Shown piece after piece: positions 37,555 to 48,904 of a DNA stretch of 64,000 bases (its first letter is position 1; each line of letters opens with the position of its first letter). Location of the stretch: contig NC_092250.1 in assembly GCF_036320965.1 (NCBI RefSeq), positions 19,955,617 to 20,019,616 on the forward strand, read 5' to 3'. The translations under genes were made by a program, and so were the position numbers. The stretch comes from Panulirus ornatus. Its lineage: Eukaryota > Arthropoda > Malacostraca > Decapoda > Palinuridae. The notes beneath the pieces were generated by a model. The model saw only the letters and a list, made by a program, of their open reading frames with translations, was not told the origin of the DNA and ran no database searches.

Positions 37555-37830
37555 GGGTCGTGCCGCCCTTCAAGCACGGCAGTACGATCCTTGAGCACGT
37601 ACGACGGTACGGTTCTCAAGGGTGGCCACGTCATCGTACAAGAGAGCATAGTCATACGTCAAGCAAGGGCCGTACCTTCGCCCTCATGGGTCGTACCGCC
37701 GTGCTCAGGCGTCGTATCGCATTGTTCAAATGGAGCGCCACGTCCTTAAGGGTCTTGCCGTCGTAACGTAGACACGTACCGCCGTGCTGCAGGGTCGTAC
37801 CGCCGTGCTGCAGGGTCGTACCGCTGGGGG
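37555..37830. repeat. 21-bp dispersed-family array, locus 3, both orientations
   Basis: Plus-orientation copies such as gtacgatccttgagcacg lie at 37575-37620. From about 37685 the copies are inverted: gggtcgtaccgccgtgct recurs near 37688, 37794 and 37815. Confidence 0.88.
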
Positions 37831-37986
37831 TCACCGTGTACTGAGGGCAGACATAAGGCCAGTTCAACTTGGCTTCCTCCAAACATGAGAATCCAAGCCT
37901 CAGTTATGGTCCTAATGGCTCTCTGGACGAGGTGACGTAAGCCCCTCTGGCTCAGAGACGCGGCAAATGGGATTTCATCTGACACA

Positions 37987-37991
<5 letters not shown>

Positions 37992-38081
<90 letters not shown>
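37992..38081. repeat. (AT)n microsatellite, 90 bp
   Basis: Pure AT. Confidence 0.98.
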
Positions 38082-38082
<1 letters not shown>

Positions 38083-38461
38083 CTAGTGATGTAAATGATA
38101 AATACGTAGTCCAACGTGAGTAACATTAGCTGAAGGACATACAGCATGAGGACTATGAGAAAAATTGTTCCGTTCGTCTTACTGAGCACAGTTGACTGTA
38201 GCACCTCAGCCAGTGGGATCAGAAGCAACACAGATGTTAACGGAACGCTCTCACCGTCCTCGTACCAGCGGACACTACACTACCAATCTGATCATAAGGT
38301 CGAGATTTGACCAGAGGATTTCTCTCACTTTCCAGAATGTTAACCTGACCATGTCACAATGATTACTTACCCAATAAACTAGTGGTCAGAAATAACGTAA
38401 ACATATCTATCTTTCAGAAAAAGAAAGGACAGAGTGAACTGGTGTGGTGTGGTATACAGGG

Positions 38462-38515
38462 GGACACGTCATTCTTCGTCTGTTCCTGGCGCTACCTTAC
38501 TATCACAAGACATGG

Positions 38516-38519
<4 letters not shown>
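38462..38519 (+). mobile_element. 3' tail of SINE-like repeat
   Basis: attcttcgtctgttcctggc, gctaccttactatcac and acatggcgga match the tail at 3510-3580 and then run into AT dinucleotides. Confidence 0.55.

Positions 38520-38598
<79 letters not shown>
38520..38598. repeat. (AT)n microsatellite, 79 bp
   Basis: Pure AT. Confidence 0.98.
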
Positions 38599-38600
<2 letters not shown>

Positions 38601-38678
38601 CTATGAGTCCACGGGACTCATGGTGGAAAGGATCACAATTTTGTGCGTGATCAAGTGTATTTCCCCCTGGACTCATAG

Positions 38679-38681
<3 letters not shown>
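38599..38681. repeat. 83-bp inverted-repeat cassette between AT tracts
   Basis: Starts ttcctatgagtccacggg and ends ccctggactcataggaa. The two ends are inverted copies of each other (14 bp perfect), and both outer edges merge into AT tracts that are themselves self-complementary. The centre reads ggatcacaattttgtgcgtg. The end motif resembles a dispersed decapod repeat I recall but cannot name with certainty. Confidence 0.75.
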
Positions 38682-38757
<76 letters not shown>

Positions 38758-38778
38758 GTGTGTGTGTGTGTGTGTGTG
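38682..38778. repeat. (AT)n followed by (GT)n, 97 bp
   Basis: AT to 38754, then GT to 38778. Confidence 0.98.
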
Positions 38779-39392
38779 CGCGAGTATGTAACAAAGTAAC
38801 ATAACTACAGTAACCAGATGCAACTCAAACATTCCAGCAACCTTTCCAACATGTGGTGTCCCCCGAGACTGCAATTGTAGGTAATTGACCAATATGATGG
38901 CTAGTACGATAGTTAGCAGGTAATTGGTGTAATCAAATAGTTTACTTTTACCTTAGCTGGCCTCAAAGGCGAGCTGCCCACCCGTCTCTTCTACGATGAA
39001 CATTTTCTAAAATTATAAACATTACTTGAAAAACTACGTTCTGCACAAAATAATTAATGCATTCAGAGGTCATGATAAATGAGAGTAAAGCCTGGTTTTA
39101 CTGGATAACGTAATGAATAAATCAATAGTTATAACCTGACATTTCCAAGTCCATACTGGAGAGAAAAAACTGCAACTGTAGCTACTGGTAATGTTGTGAT
39201 CCCTTTGTGGCAACACTGCCACCCCCCCCCCCCCCACCTGCACCTCGGTACTTACTAATAATTACACCAAGCTATTACCTTGTACAACCCCACCAACACC
39301 ACTTGTACTACTATCACTACTAAAAGTACTTCTCCTACTACTGCTAACAGAGGCTATGATAATGATGATGGTGAAGACCATGACATCGACAA
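38779..39392. other. AT-rich sequence, no recognised feature
   Basis: Poly-C of about 14 at 39223-39236. Nothing else. Confidence 0.5.
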
Positions 39393-39746
39393 GTGAGAGT
39401 GAGGGAAGCAATGGTAGTGAAGATGATAGTGAGGATGATGGGGGAGTCACTAGTCCCTCCTCCTACATTATCTTCACTACCGATACATTATCAGTTTTCC
39501 CTCCAGGTCCTGTATTCCTCACGTGGCCAAGAGGTTTACTCCAGCCAGGAGGAGAACATTACTCTACATGTTATATTTCATGAACTGCAGGCATCAGCAG
39601 GGTGGTGTGGGCGCCGCCGCCTGCCAGTTACTGACCAGGTGTTGGCTCAGCAACTACCTTGTGGCCAGGGTGCACTCCCACACAGGCTGAGGCGGTGGCG
39701 GGAAAGACTGCACGGGACCGATCAATGTGGAGCTCCGTCTGTGTGA
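39393..39746 (+). CDS. hypothetical frame with an exon-like 3' part
   Basis: A 117-codon frame from ATG 39393 to TGA 39744. The first third is encoded by imperfect gat/gtgag repeats and is probably spurious. A splice-acceptor-like tract tatcagttttccctccag ends at 39506, and the following 79 codons are open, beginning V-LYSSRGQEVYSSQEENITL and ending CGAPSV. This could be a terminal exon starting at 39507. No domain recognised. The 13-bp satellite starts 34 bp after the stop. The antisense strand is also open because the satellite frame extends into it. Confidence 0.25.
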   Translation: MRVREAMVVKMIVRMMGESLVPPPTLSSLPIHYQFSLQVLYSSRGQEVYSSQEENITLHVIFHELQASAGWCGRRRLPVTDQVLAQQLPCGQGALPHRLRRWRERLHGTDQCGAPSV

Positions 39747-39779
39747 ACATTAACACCAAGGAGGCGCAGAGGAACCCTG

Positions 39780-40493
39780 CATAGCATGGGTGTACAGTAT
39801 GGGTGTAGAGTATGGGTGTACAGCATGGGTGTACAGCTTGGAGGTACAGTATGGGTGTACAGTATGGGTGTACAGCATGGGTGTACAGTATGGGTGTAGA
39901 GTATGGGTGTACAGCATGGGTGTACAGCTTGGAGGTACAGTATGGGTGTACAGTATGGGTGTACAGCATGGGTGTACAGTATGAGTGTACAGCATGGGTG
40001 TACAGCTTGGAGGTACAGTACGGGTGTACAGTATGGGTGTACAGCATGGGTGTACAGTATGGGTGTAGAGTATGGGTGTACAGCATGGGTGTACAGCTTG
40101 GAGGTACAGTATGGGTGTACAGTATGGGTGTACAGCATGGGTGTACAGTATGGGTGTAGAGTATGGGTGTACAGCATGGGTGTACAGCTTGGAGGTACAG
40201 TATGGGTGTACAGTATGGGTGTACAGCATGGGTGTACAGTATGGGTGTAGAGTATGGGTGTACAGCATGGGTGTACAGCTTGGAGGTACAGTATGGGTGT
40301 ACAGTATGGGTGTACAGCATGGGTGTACAGTATGGGTGTAGAGTATGGGTGTACAGCATGGGTGTACAGCTTGGAGGTACAGTATGGGTGTACAGTATGG
40401 GTGTACAGCATGGGTGTACAGTATGAGTGTACAGCATGGGTGTACAGCTTGGAGGTACAGTACGGGTGTACAGTATGGGTGTACAGCATGGGA
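39780..40493 (+). repeat. 13-bp satellite with 91-bp higher-order units
   Basis: Basic unit atgggtgtacagt/c. Seven units carrying characteristic variants (gtagagt, cttggaggtacag) form a 91-bp block seen starting at 39812, 39903, 40072, 40163, 40254 and 40345; shorter blocks with gagtgt and cgggtgt variants are interspersed. The unit has no stop in any minus-strand frame, so frames of 255-378 codons encoding a CTPILYTHTVHPY-like repeat appear on the minus strand in more than one frame. Confidence 0.97.
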
Positions 40494-40838
40494 GGGGAAT
40501 GTATAGCATGGGAGGGTAGTGTACAAAATGGGAGGGTAGTGCATAATACTGGAGGGGAGTGCGTATAGTAGGGGAGTGGAGCGTGGTGGTTGGGGTTGAG
40601 CCACGTGAGAGAGTGGGTAGTAAGGTAATCTGTCTAGGGCTTGTGTGGTCACGGGGCAACACCCCCCCCCCCCCCCCCCCCACCACCACCACCACAACAC
40701 GGCGTACCACCAGCCTACACACTGTACTATCCCCGTCGCTGTACCGTAGCCGCCGCTGTACCATCCCCGACGCTGTACCGTACCCGCGCCTGGCTGCACC
40801 ATACTGCCCTCGTCCGGCAACGCTAGTAAACCTGGTGT
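40494..40838. other. diverged satellite edge, poly-C and CCA triplets
   Basis: Gradually diverging gcatgggaggg units to about 40575, then about 20 C at 40662-40681 and accaccacc. Confidence 0.6.
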
Positions 40839-41184
40839 ATGGCTTTGGCCTTTCCTCTCACCTTTCTGACTTCTCTACTTGTGTCACTACCACACCACCA
40901 CCACCGTACCATCATCGCTGCCACCACCACCACACCGCTGGTGCCACTGGTGTGGCAGTACCAGTGTACCGCCACCATCAGTACCACGATCATCAGCAGC
41001 TCTACAGGAACACCGCGTCCACCACACGGAGCCTTCATCACCCCACCAAGTGAACCACGAGCCACACCACAGCGTTACTACCACCACTACCATCATCAAC
41101 ACAGAAAGTACCCTCCCGGGACCAGGAAGTCAACATGTCACGACTGGGAACCAATGAACGCACCGAGGGCGCCCCCTCCTGCAG
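40839..41184 (+). CDS. candidate first coding exon with signal-peptide-like start
   Basis: ATG at 40839 begins MALAFPLTFLTSLLVS, a plausible secretion signal, followed by a His/Thr/Pro-rich region and then a basic segment containing RYYHHYHHQHRKYPPGTRK and a proline-rich end (NAPRAPPPAG). The frame reaches a perfect donor, gcag|gtgagt, at 41184/41185 (phase 1). Beyond it the frame stays open for another 56 codons, so the donor does not rescue a broken frame. Local ccacca repeats keep several frames open, so low-complexity chance is a real alternative. No family recognised. Confidence 0.3.
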
Positions 41185-41185
41185 G

Positions 41186-42080
41186 TGAGTATGATCACTC
41201 TCAAGACCAGCAATATCTACATAGGATGCATGATCAGCTTGGCTGTGGGTGCAGGCTTACAGGTCGCGGCGTCAAACAACCTCATTGGTCAGAGGAGCAA
41301 CAGTGCAGCAGCAGCAGCAAACTCGTGCAACACATACGAAGGTACTACATGTAGAACCTCCCCAGGCACACACTACATCATTCATACCAACTTCAGCCAG
41401 GCCCGTCCTCCATATCCCGCAACAACTTCTTTCGAAATTCAAGTAAAACATTTTTCTCTCCCCACCGTTGCTAGTAGCCAGGCCCCCACCTGCTACCATA
41501 TACCTAAACATTGGTATGAAATCCTCAGATATACGCCAGCATACCTCGAGCACGGACATACATACAACAGGAGAGTATAATGTGCCTAATATAACGGGTC
41601 GTGTGTATCCTCACACAAAGGCAGTCCTCCTGCAGTTGGGAGTAACTCACGGCATGCTGCCCCTCCCGGCCCGGCGCCCAGCTGGGATATACACCGCCAA
41701 CATATTTACCGTCTCACTCTACATACATGCAGCATCCCTCATGATCTGTATAAGTCTTGAAAACTTTCGTCCGATACACCAGCTTGCCGGAGCCTGGCAG
41801 GGAAAACTGTCCTCCTCCTCCATGAGTCTGGAGGAGGAGGAGGAGGAGGAGGAGGCCAGTGGACTGGTTCACTCAAGGGAAGATATTAACACCTGCTCAT
41901 GGTACAGCGATAACGATAAGATATTCATGGCAAGTCGATAGTCAGGCTGCCTATGAATAACGACAGCCCGGGTTCGAAGCCAGGTTCGGGCCACTGCCTC
42001 ACAGCCAACGCCAAACTGTTCGGAGTTCCTCCACTTGAGGTCCTCCTCGATCAATAAATATACCTGCCGTAAGCTGGGGA
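41186..42080. other. no confident gene
   Basis: A (GGA)n run at 41829-41854 and a tRNA B-box-like gggttcgaagcc at about 41970. Unique-looking otherwise. Confidence 0.45.

Positions 42081-42145
<65 letters not shown>
42081..42145. repeat. (AT)n microsatellite, 65 bp
   Basis: Pure AT. Confidence 0.98.
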
Positions 42146-42146
<1 letters not shown>

Positions 42147-42326
42147 CTCTTACGTGGTTCGTAAGCTTGGAAGGTGCATTTCACTCAGTAGTAAGGAAAT
42201 AATAAACTCCTTTGGAGGCACTTAAGTCCTCGACAGTACTGTACTCCTTTCCGTCCAGTAACTGCGACACAGTTACCGGGCAGCCAACAACATGGACAGC
42301 AACCACCGGCCCCACCATCATAATCA

Positions 42327-42375
42327 ACAACAACTACAACAACAACAACAACAAAAACAACAACAACAACAACAT
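42327..42375. repeat. (CAA)n microsatellite
   Basis: CAA with one aaa and one tac interruption. Confidence 0.95.
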
Positions 42376-43002
42376 TAAGAAGAACAAGAAGCAGAACACT
42401 TCTCCCTGGCGGGCAGGAAGCAGTGATCACTATCGCACAACAACAACACCCACCACCACGACAACCCAATTAAACGCTAATGAAAAATATACCTTGGCCG
42501 CCGTGGGGGAGGGGGTGAGGGGGGGGGGGGGCGGAAAGACAGGAAGAAGAAGCCTAACGAATTCCAAGTCCAACAAGAGAAACGTGTGAAGGTAAAAACC
42601 CGACCTGTGCCCCCACACCCCAACCCCTCCAGGCTCCCTCAGCGGTAGACGGCGTGGAGGGAGGGAGGGAGGTGTGGCTGGATGGACGGAGGGTGAGGGG
42701 GTGTTCATGGATGGATGGAGGGAGGGAAGGAAACAATGATGGATGGAAGACACGGGCACAGAAGAGGAGAAACAGAAGCACTGACCGACACTGAATGAAT
42801 CGACAGAGAAGGAAGTGAAAGTAGTTACGGAGGGAAGAATGAAGAGAGAATGAATGAGAGAAGTTCCACTCTTAGCATAGGTAAGAGAACCCCTCCCTCC
42901 AACCCCACACCACTCGCGCACACACACAGACACACACGCGCGCGCGGGGCAGGTGAGGCAGACCCCGAGGGAGGCTGTAGATGGCTGGTGTGGGTGTACC
43001 TA
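42376..43002. other. purine-rich sequence with GGAG and GATG words
   Basis: gggagggagg and atggatgg runs at about 42655-42745. A poly-G run near 42520. No gene. Confidence 0.55.
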
Positions 43003-43050
43003 GTCCTCTGAAGATGTTGTGATATACGAAAGCGCTAAGGGTTCTCGTGT
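43003..43050 (+). mobile_element. possible Penelope-like terminal motif with hammerhead-like core
   Basis: ctgaaga at 43008-43014 and cgaaag at 43027-43032 flank tgttgtgatata, which can form a 3-bp stem. This ordering (CUGANGA, short stem, CGAAA) is the core of hammerhead ribozymes found in Penelope-like elements. No matching stem I was found, so this is a fragment or coincidence. Confidence 0.3.
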
Positions 43051-43195
43051 TTGAGCTAAAGGAGACATTTCTTCCTGACCATCAGAACATAAAGTGACGG
43101 CAGACAACCTGAGATACACCTTCTCAGGTCACTAACACAAGGCTCTGACGGTCCTACATCATCAAGTGAGGAACAATCTCTCATGTGAGCTGTTA

Positions 43196-44165
<970 letters not shown>

Positions 44166-44166
44166 G

Positions 44167-44420
44167 CATTCCCTGCTGACGGCCTCCTCCAACACCTGCA
44201 CTCCTGCTGACGTCCTCCTTCAACACCTACACTCCTGCTGACGGCCTCCTCCAACACCTGCACTCCTGCTGACGGCCTCCTCCAACACCTGCACCCTTGC
44301 TAAAGTCCTTCTTTAAAATCTGCACCTTGGCAAAGGCCTTCTTCAACACCTGCACTCCTGCTGAAGGCCTTCTTCAACACATGGACCCTTAGTGAATGCC
44401 TTCTCCAACATCTGCACCCC
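44167..44420 (+). repeat. 31-bp minisatellite, ~8 copies, diverging toward 3'
   Basis: Unit tgcactcctgctgacggcct plus cctccaacacc. The first four copies are close, the later ones decay. Confidence 0.92.
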
Positions 44421-44930
44421 TCGGGGTGTGGGTAGAGGAGATCAGAGTCGCCATATATGAAAAACATGTAGCCACAGAGGACAACAGCTCTACGCTACCT
44501 CTCTTTCAAGCACAGATCTCGTGGTAAGTATTGTAGATAGGTAGTATCTGATGCACGTCCGGTCTACATCTATCAACTCTATCCGCAGATACGCTGACCT
44601 CTGACCCCGAAAACAACCCGATGTGGAAAACTGTGTAGCAGCATCTGTGGTAGGAGTCGCTTCGCCTCCAATAACCCGGTCACGACGTGTGGCACACTCA
44701 CGACACGACACACGCAGGCACGGGCATGATGTCCTCCTCCCGGCCCCCAGGGGAACACCTCCCCTGAGGTTGTTGTTACGGCCGCCCGGGGGAGGACAGT
44801 TGGTCACCAGCTGACACACAGCAATCATGATGACTGATTTTCATGGGAGGAACCTAACCTACCCAAGGTTGCCTAACTCACAGTGACCGATACTCTCACC
44901 ATAAGACACGATCATCGTTGTTGGTCACCT
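44421..44930. other. no recognised feature
   Basis: Unique-looking sequence. Confidence 0.5.
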
Positions 44931-44934
44931 CTCC

Positions 44935-45146
44935 ATACTCCTCACACCTCACTTCTCACCTGCCACCCTCCTCACCCCTCACCTGTCACCTACCTACCTT
45001 CCTCACTCCTCAAATATCACCTGCCTACCCTCCTTACCCCTCACCTGTCACCTACCTACCCTCCTCACTCCTCAAATATCACCTGCCTACCCTCCTTACC
45101 CCTCACCTGTCACCTACCTACCCTCCTCGCCCCTCACCTGCCCACA
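44935..45146 (+). repeat. 62-bp (2 x 31) minisatellite, ~3.4 copies
   Basis: Two related 31-bp halves, cacctgtcacctacctaccc... and caaatatcacctgcctaccc..., alternate to give a 62-bp unit. Confidence 0.93.
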
Positions 45147-45465
45147 CCAACACACACACCCAGCTCTCTCGACACACACGTCATCGTGCCTAACTCTCAT
45201 AAAAAAGAAAGTGGGGACAAGTTTTGAATCAAGTGGTCAAGGTAAACCATGAGGGAGTGTACGTGTGCCGCTTGGCTCTTGTATATCTTGATTGTTGCCA
45301 GAGGACGATTGGTCAGCTGGGGTGAGCTGCTGGCTGGGTAGGGCAAGACGCTGGGAGATAGTGACAGTGTGGTGCACACGTATGGTGCAGGTGTAACTGG
45401 CGTGGATATAGTTTGCCGGATACGTTTTTCTAATATCTTTTCTCATATATCCTGAGCTGACTAAT
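45147..45465. other. no recognised feature
   Basis: Unique-looking sequence. Confidence 0.45.

Positions 45466-45549
<84 letters not shown>
45466..45549. repeat. (GT)n microsatellite, 84 bp
   Basis: Pure GT. Confidence 0.98.
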
Positions 45550-45552
<3 letters not shown>

Positions 45553-45899
45553 CTTTCGTCATGTATGCATCAGCTGGTTTCACTGTATGGCGTTGATCCT
45601 AATCGTAGCCATCGTCGATGTAGGGGAAAGTGGAGGGGGGGGGGGTTATTTGTGACGACTACAAGAGGTTTATCCTGTGTGCCCCGTAGGTTAGGTTTAC
45701 CCTGTGTCGGCCGTAGGTTCCTGCAGTATGGATGATTTGCAGGCGACGTGTGCGGGTAGCAGCGAGGAGATGGTCGGTGTAGGACGCATCATAGCCTTAC
45801 TGGGCGTAATCTTGGCCTCTCCGGTCGGTACCAGACTCTGTACAGGCTATCCAGGGATGGCTTAACTTCTGCAGTTCTTCGGCTGATATGTTCGACTGC
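45550..45899. other. no recognised feature
   Basis: A short duplication of gccgtaggtt/ccccgtaggtt near 45680-45720. Confidence 0.45.
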
Positions 45900-45985
45900 C
45901 AAGATTAGTGATGACTGCGTTAGTCTGAATCGAACCCCTTCTGGTTCATCATCTGGTTACCACTGGCTCAGTCGTGGACGCCAGA
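45900..45985 (-). mobile_element. tRNA-related SINE-like fragment
   Basis: On the minus strand tgagccagtggtaacc (A-box-like) precedes ggggttcgattc (B-box-like) by about 30 nt. Stem pairing is incomplete, so this is not called as a tRNA. Confidence 0.4.
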
Positions 45986-46039
45986 CTCTGGTTTCGGTGC
46001 GTTATAAAAGACAGAGATTGGATGTGAATGCAAATGATG

Positions 46040-46100
46040 TCATTGTTTGTTTCTTCCTGATGCTACCTCGCTCAGGCGGGAGAGGCAATTAAGTATCTGG
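46040..46100 (+). mobile_element. 3' tail of SINE-like repeat
   Basis: tgtttcttcctgatgctacc, tcgctcaggcgggag and aattaagtat match the tail of the family. It is directly followed by a minisatellite. Confidence 0.5.
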
Positions 46101-46107
46101 AGGTAAA

Positions 46108-46284
46108 GAACAGGTGAGGTGATGACGGGGGCGCCGCACAGGACGCCAGGGGACGTGAGGAACAGGTGAGGCCGGTGAGGTGATGACGGGGGCGCCGCAC
46201 AGGACGCCAGGGGACGTGAGGAACAGGTGAGGCCGGTGAGGTGATGACGGGGGCGCCGCACAGGACGCCAGGGGACGTGAGGAA
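46108..46284 (+). repeat. 61-bp minisatellite, 2.9 copies
   Basis: gatgacgggggcgccgcaca recurs at 46121, 46182 and 46243. Copies appear identical. Confidence 0.96.
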
Positions 46285-46479
46285 AGAAAACAAAGAGGAA
46301 CGTCACGTCCTCAGTTGTGGCGGGAACTGGAGCCGCGCGCCGCTGTACCCATCTCCCTCCCCCACGCTCTCCTTCTTCTCCCTCTTCCTATATCTCTCTC
46401 TCTCTCTCAAGTTTTCCTCCCTGTCCGCCATACGTCTGGGGACTACTAGATAAGATGCAGACAGGGGCATGCAACATTA

Positions 46480-46740
46480 TCCTCTGTCTCTCTTAACACC
46501 CCCTGTCGCAAGACGACGCTTACTACCTCCAACCATCACCTGGACCTCCTCCAACAACTACTGCAAAGGCTGCCCCACCATTCTCACTACCTCCACCAGA
46601 GCTACAGTCAGAGATACCTCGTCCGGCAGTTGCAGTTCGACATCACAACCTCATCGAGTCCCTCCCAGGAGCTGGCACAGACCGCCATGAGAACACCTCA
46701 TCACAACCATCGTACAAAACCTTCAATATCTAAGTAAAGA
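46480..46740 (+). mobile_element. LINE RT C-terminal remnant (family A)
   Basis: The frame from about 46609 reads IPRPAVAVRHHNLIESL, matching RVALRHHNRIEPI of 15617-15676, and ends KTFNI-stop like the C-terminus of this family. The upstream part is frameshifted. Confidence 0.72.
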
Positions 46741-46820
46741 CTGTCTGTTCATCATCTTATGCCCTCATCATAGCCACACTCACTTTATCGTGTATATTTT
46801 CTCTGCATACTTTCAATACG

Positions 46821-46868
46821 TCGTTATTATAATCATTATCATTATTATTATTATTATCATTATTATTA

Positions 46869-46911
<43 letters not shown>

Positions 46912-46949
46912 CATCATCATCATCATCATCATTATTATTATATTATCAT
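46821..46949. repeat. (ATT)n microsatellite, ~129 bp
   Basis: ATT with interspersed ATC units. Confidence 0.98.
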
Positions 46950-47219
46950 CCTGGGAACGTGAGCAGGACAGAAGCCGTAGCGGGATGGGGCAGCTGAGGC
47001 GAGACTCCCTCCTTCACCGTCTGACTTATAAGTGACAAAGAAGAAACCTACGTATGACTTAAGAAATGACTTAAGAAAGTCCAAGAAACGATAACAAGAT
47101 ACAAGCGACTAAAGACGAGGTAGGATATCATCATACATAGCCACCTCTCCCATCTGAGCCAGGTAGCGTCAGCAGAAAACGAACAATGGCTTCATTTACA
47201 CATCCACTCTCCAGGTGTC

Positions 47220-48150
47220 ATGCATAATGTACATAAACCAGGGCCTATAATCCACAGCCAGCTCCCACAGACGGCTCCATGGTTTACCCTGACCGCTTCG
47301 TATGTCGTGGTTCATATGTGTTTCTGTCTCATGCAAGCCTCTCTCCCTCCTGACTGTTCATGCCTCGGTACGTCAGAGCCCATGCACTCCAGACTGACAT
47401 CTCGCTTCACCTCCTCCCCCTCACAACTTCTGAAATGTAGATCCTCTGACTCAATCTTTCTTCACTCATCATCTCCATATGTCCAAACCATGAGCCATGT
47501 CAGTCTTCCCCGAGCACCTCTCTCAATCCGACTGAGCTTCCTACCCTCCACCCCACGTACCGTCCTCAGGCGTGTCATCACCAACACGTCCATCCTCTTC
47601 CTTTCTTTTGAGTTCGAATCCCAAGACAAACCCATACAACAATGCCGGGACGACTACTATACCTTCAAACACAGCAGTCACTGCCCTAAAAGACAATGAC
47701 CTCTCATTTCACACACACTCCTTAATATACCCACGACCTCAATCCCCATCCCATGGCTCATTTCAACTCCCATGGTTCTAACTGCTGGCGCGTCCACTCC
47801 CAAGGTACATAAAGCACTCCACTTCCTCCCGATCCTCCCCCCAGTCAAACGTGTACTCAGACCATCCGATCTCATCCTCCGGTTGAGCCTCATGTACCTC
47901 AATTTCTTTCACATTTGCTCTTGACTTCCTCTTCCACACACTCCTCAACTCTTTTACTAGTCCCTGAAGTTGTTCTGTCGTGTGCCAACACAAAAAAATA
48001 ATTCACATTGCGAACCTTCCCCACCTCCAGCATGACGTACCCCCGCCCCTCGTTCTAAGGCTCCTGCGTCCATCTGCACCACTTCGTCCATACACATCAC
48101 ACAACTACCATGTCATCACACAACCCTGACGAAGACGCTTAGCCTCCCGC
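47220..48150 (-). mobile_element. non-LTR retrotransposon RT remnant (family C)
   Basis: Read on the minus strand from 48150 downward: RQGCVM (GVRQGCVMSPWLF block), DVYGRSG (NxYMDGV), then HTTEQLQGLVKELRSVWKR (FADDTxLxxxSxExLxxLVxEF, catalytic box replaced) and EEVECFMYLGSG (the VxxFxYLG block). Below 47600 the nucleotide pattern follows the 3' part of the family with frameshifts at every block. From memory this is a high-copy decapod LINE. Confidence 0.78.
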
Positions 48151-48655
48151 TTCCTATTGACACCTGCCTTTGCAGAACCTCCCTACTACTGCTGGTGACC
48201 TGGTGAAGCACAGTGGTGACGTGGAAAACCACAACAGTGACCTGGAGGACCAGCGAATTCCTGGAGGACCACATTGGACGCCCACTCCACAACCATGAAA
48301 TCGGAGGGGGAGGTATCATACACCCTTAGTAGCCTGGGGGGGGGGGATCCTGGGGGCTCCTTTGGGGAAGGAAGGGGCCCAGGTCTGCCAGGAAGTGAGG
48401 TGGGGGATGTCACCCCATGGGTAGAAGGGCGCCGAGGTCTTCCTGGGAGAGGGCCGGAAGAGTCTGGGAGAGGGAGGGAGAGTGCGACAGCTGGCCACAG
48501 CTGGACCTGCCACCCTGACGCACTTACCTCTACTGCTCACACTCCAACAGGAGGGGGGGGGGGACCACCCACGGCCCCAACAAACAATACATGACAGTAA
48601 CGTCCCACACACCATCCTGACCCGTGAACAAGAGTCAGGCCCTCTTGACCTGGCC
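48151..48655. other. no recognised gene
   Basis: Irregular gacctggtgaagcac/gacgtggaaaacc words at 48195-48270 and poly-G runs near 48338 and 48552. Confidence 0.5.
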
Positions 48656-48656
48656 C

Positions 48657-48795
48657 GAGCCAGCTCACCCACCAGCTCAAATCCTGACCTAACCTGAGCC
48701 AGCTCACCCACCAGCTCACGTCCTGACCTGACCAGAGCCAGCTCACCCACCAGCTCCCGTCCTGACCTGACCTGAGCCAGCTCACCCAACAACTC
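48657..48795 (+). repeat. 39-bp minisatellite, 3.5 copies
   Basis: Unit gagccagctcacccaccagc plus tcacgtcctgacctgacca, with aa/ac/cc variants. Confidence 0.94.
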
Positions 48796-48904
48796 CGGAT
48801 CCTTTCAGGAAATAGAAAACTCTTTTAAAGTCCTTCCTTATCTGTAGAAGACGTGCGCCCCAGCCTTCCCCTGGAGGATCCGTCTTTTCTCGTGGTGAGG
48901 ACCC

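Noticed and set aside
39628..40820. Minus-strand frames of 255-378 codons
   Set aside because: They are translations of the 13-bp satellite in more than one frame. No unique domain or start context supports a protein.
41960..42000. gggttcgaagcc, B-box-like
   Set aside because: Flanks do not form tRNA arms; possibly an old SINE but not supportable.
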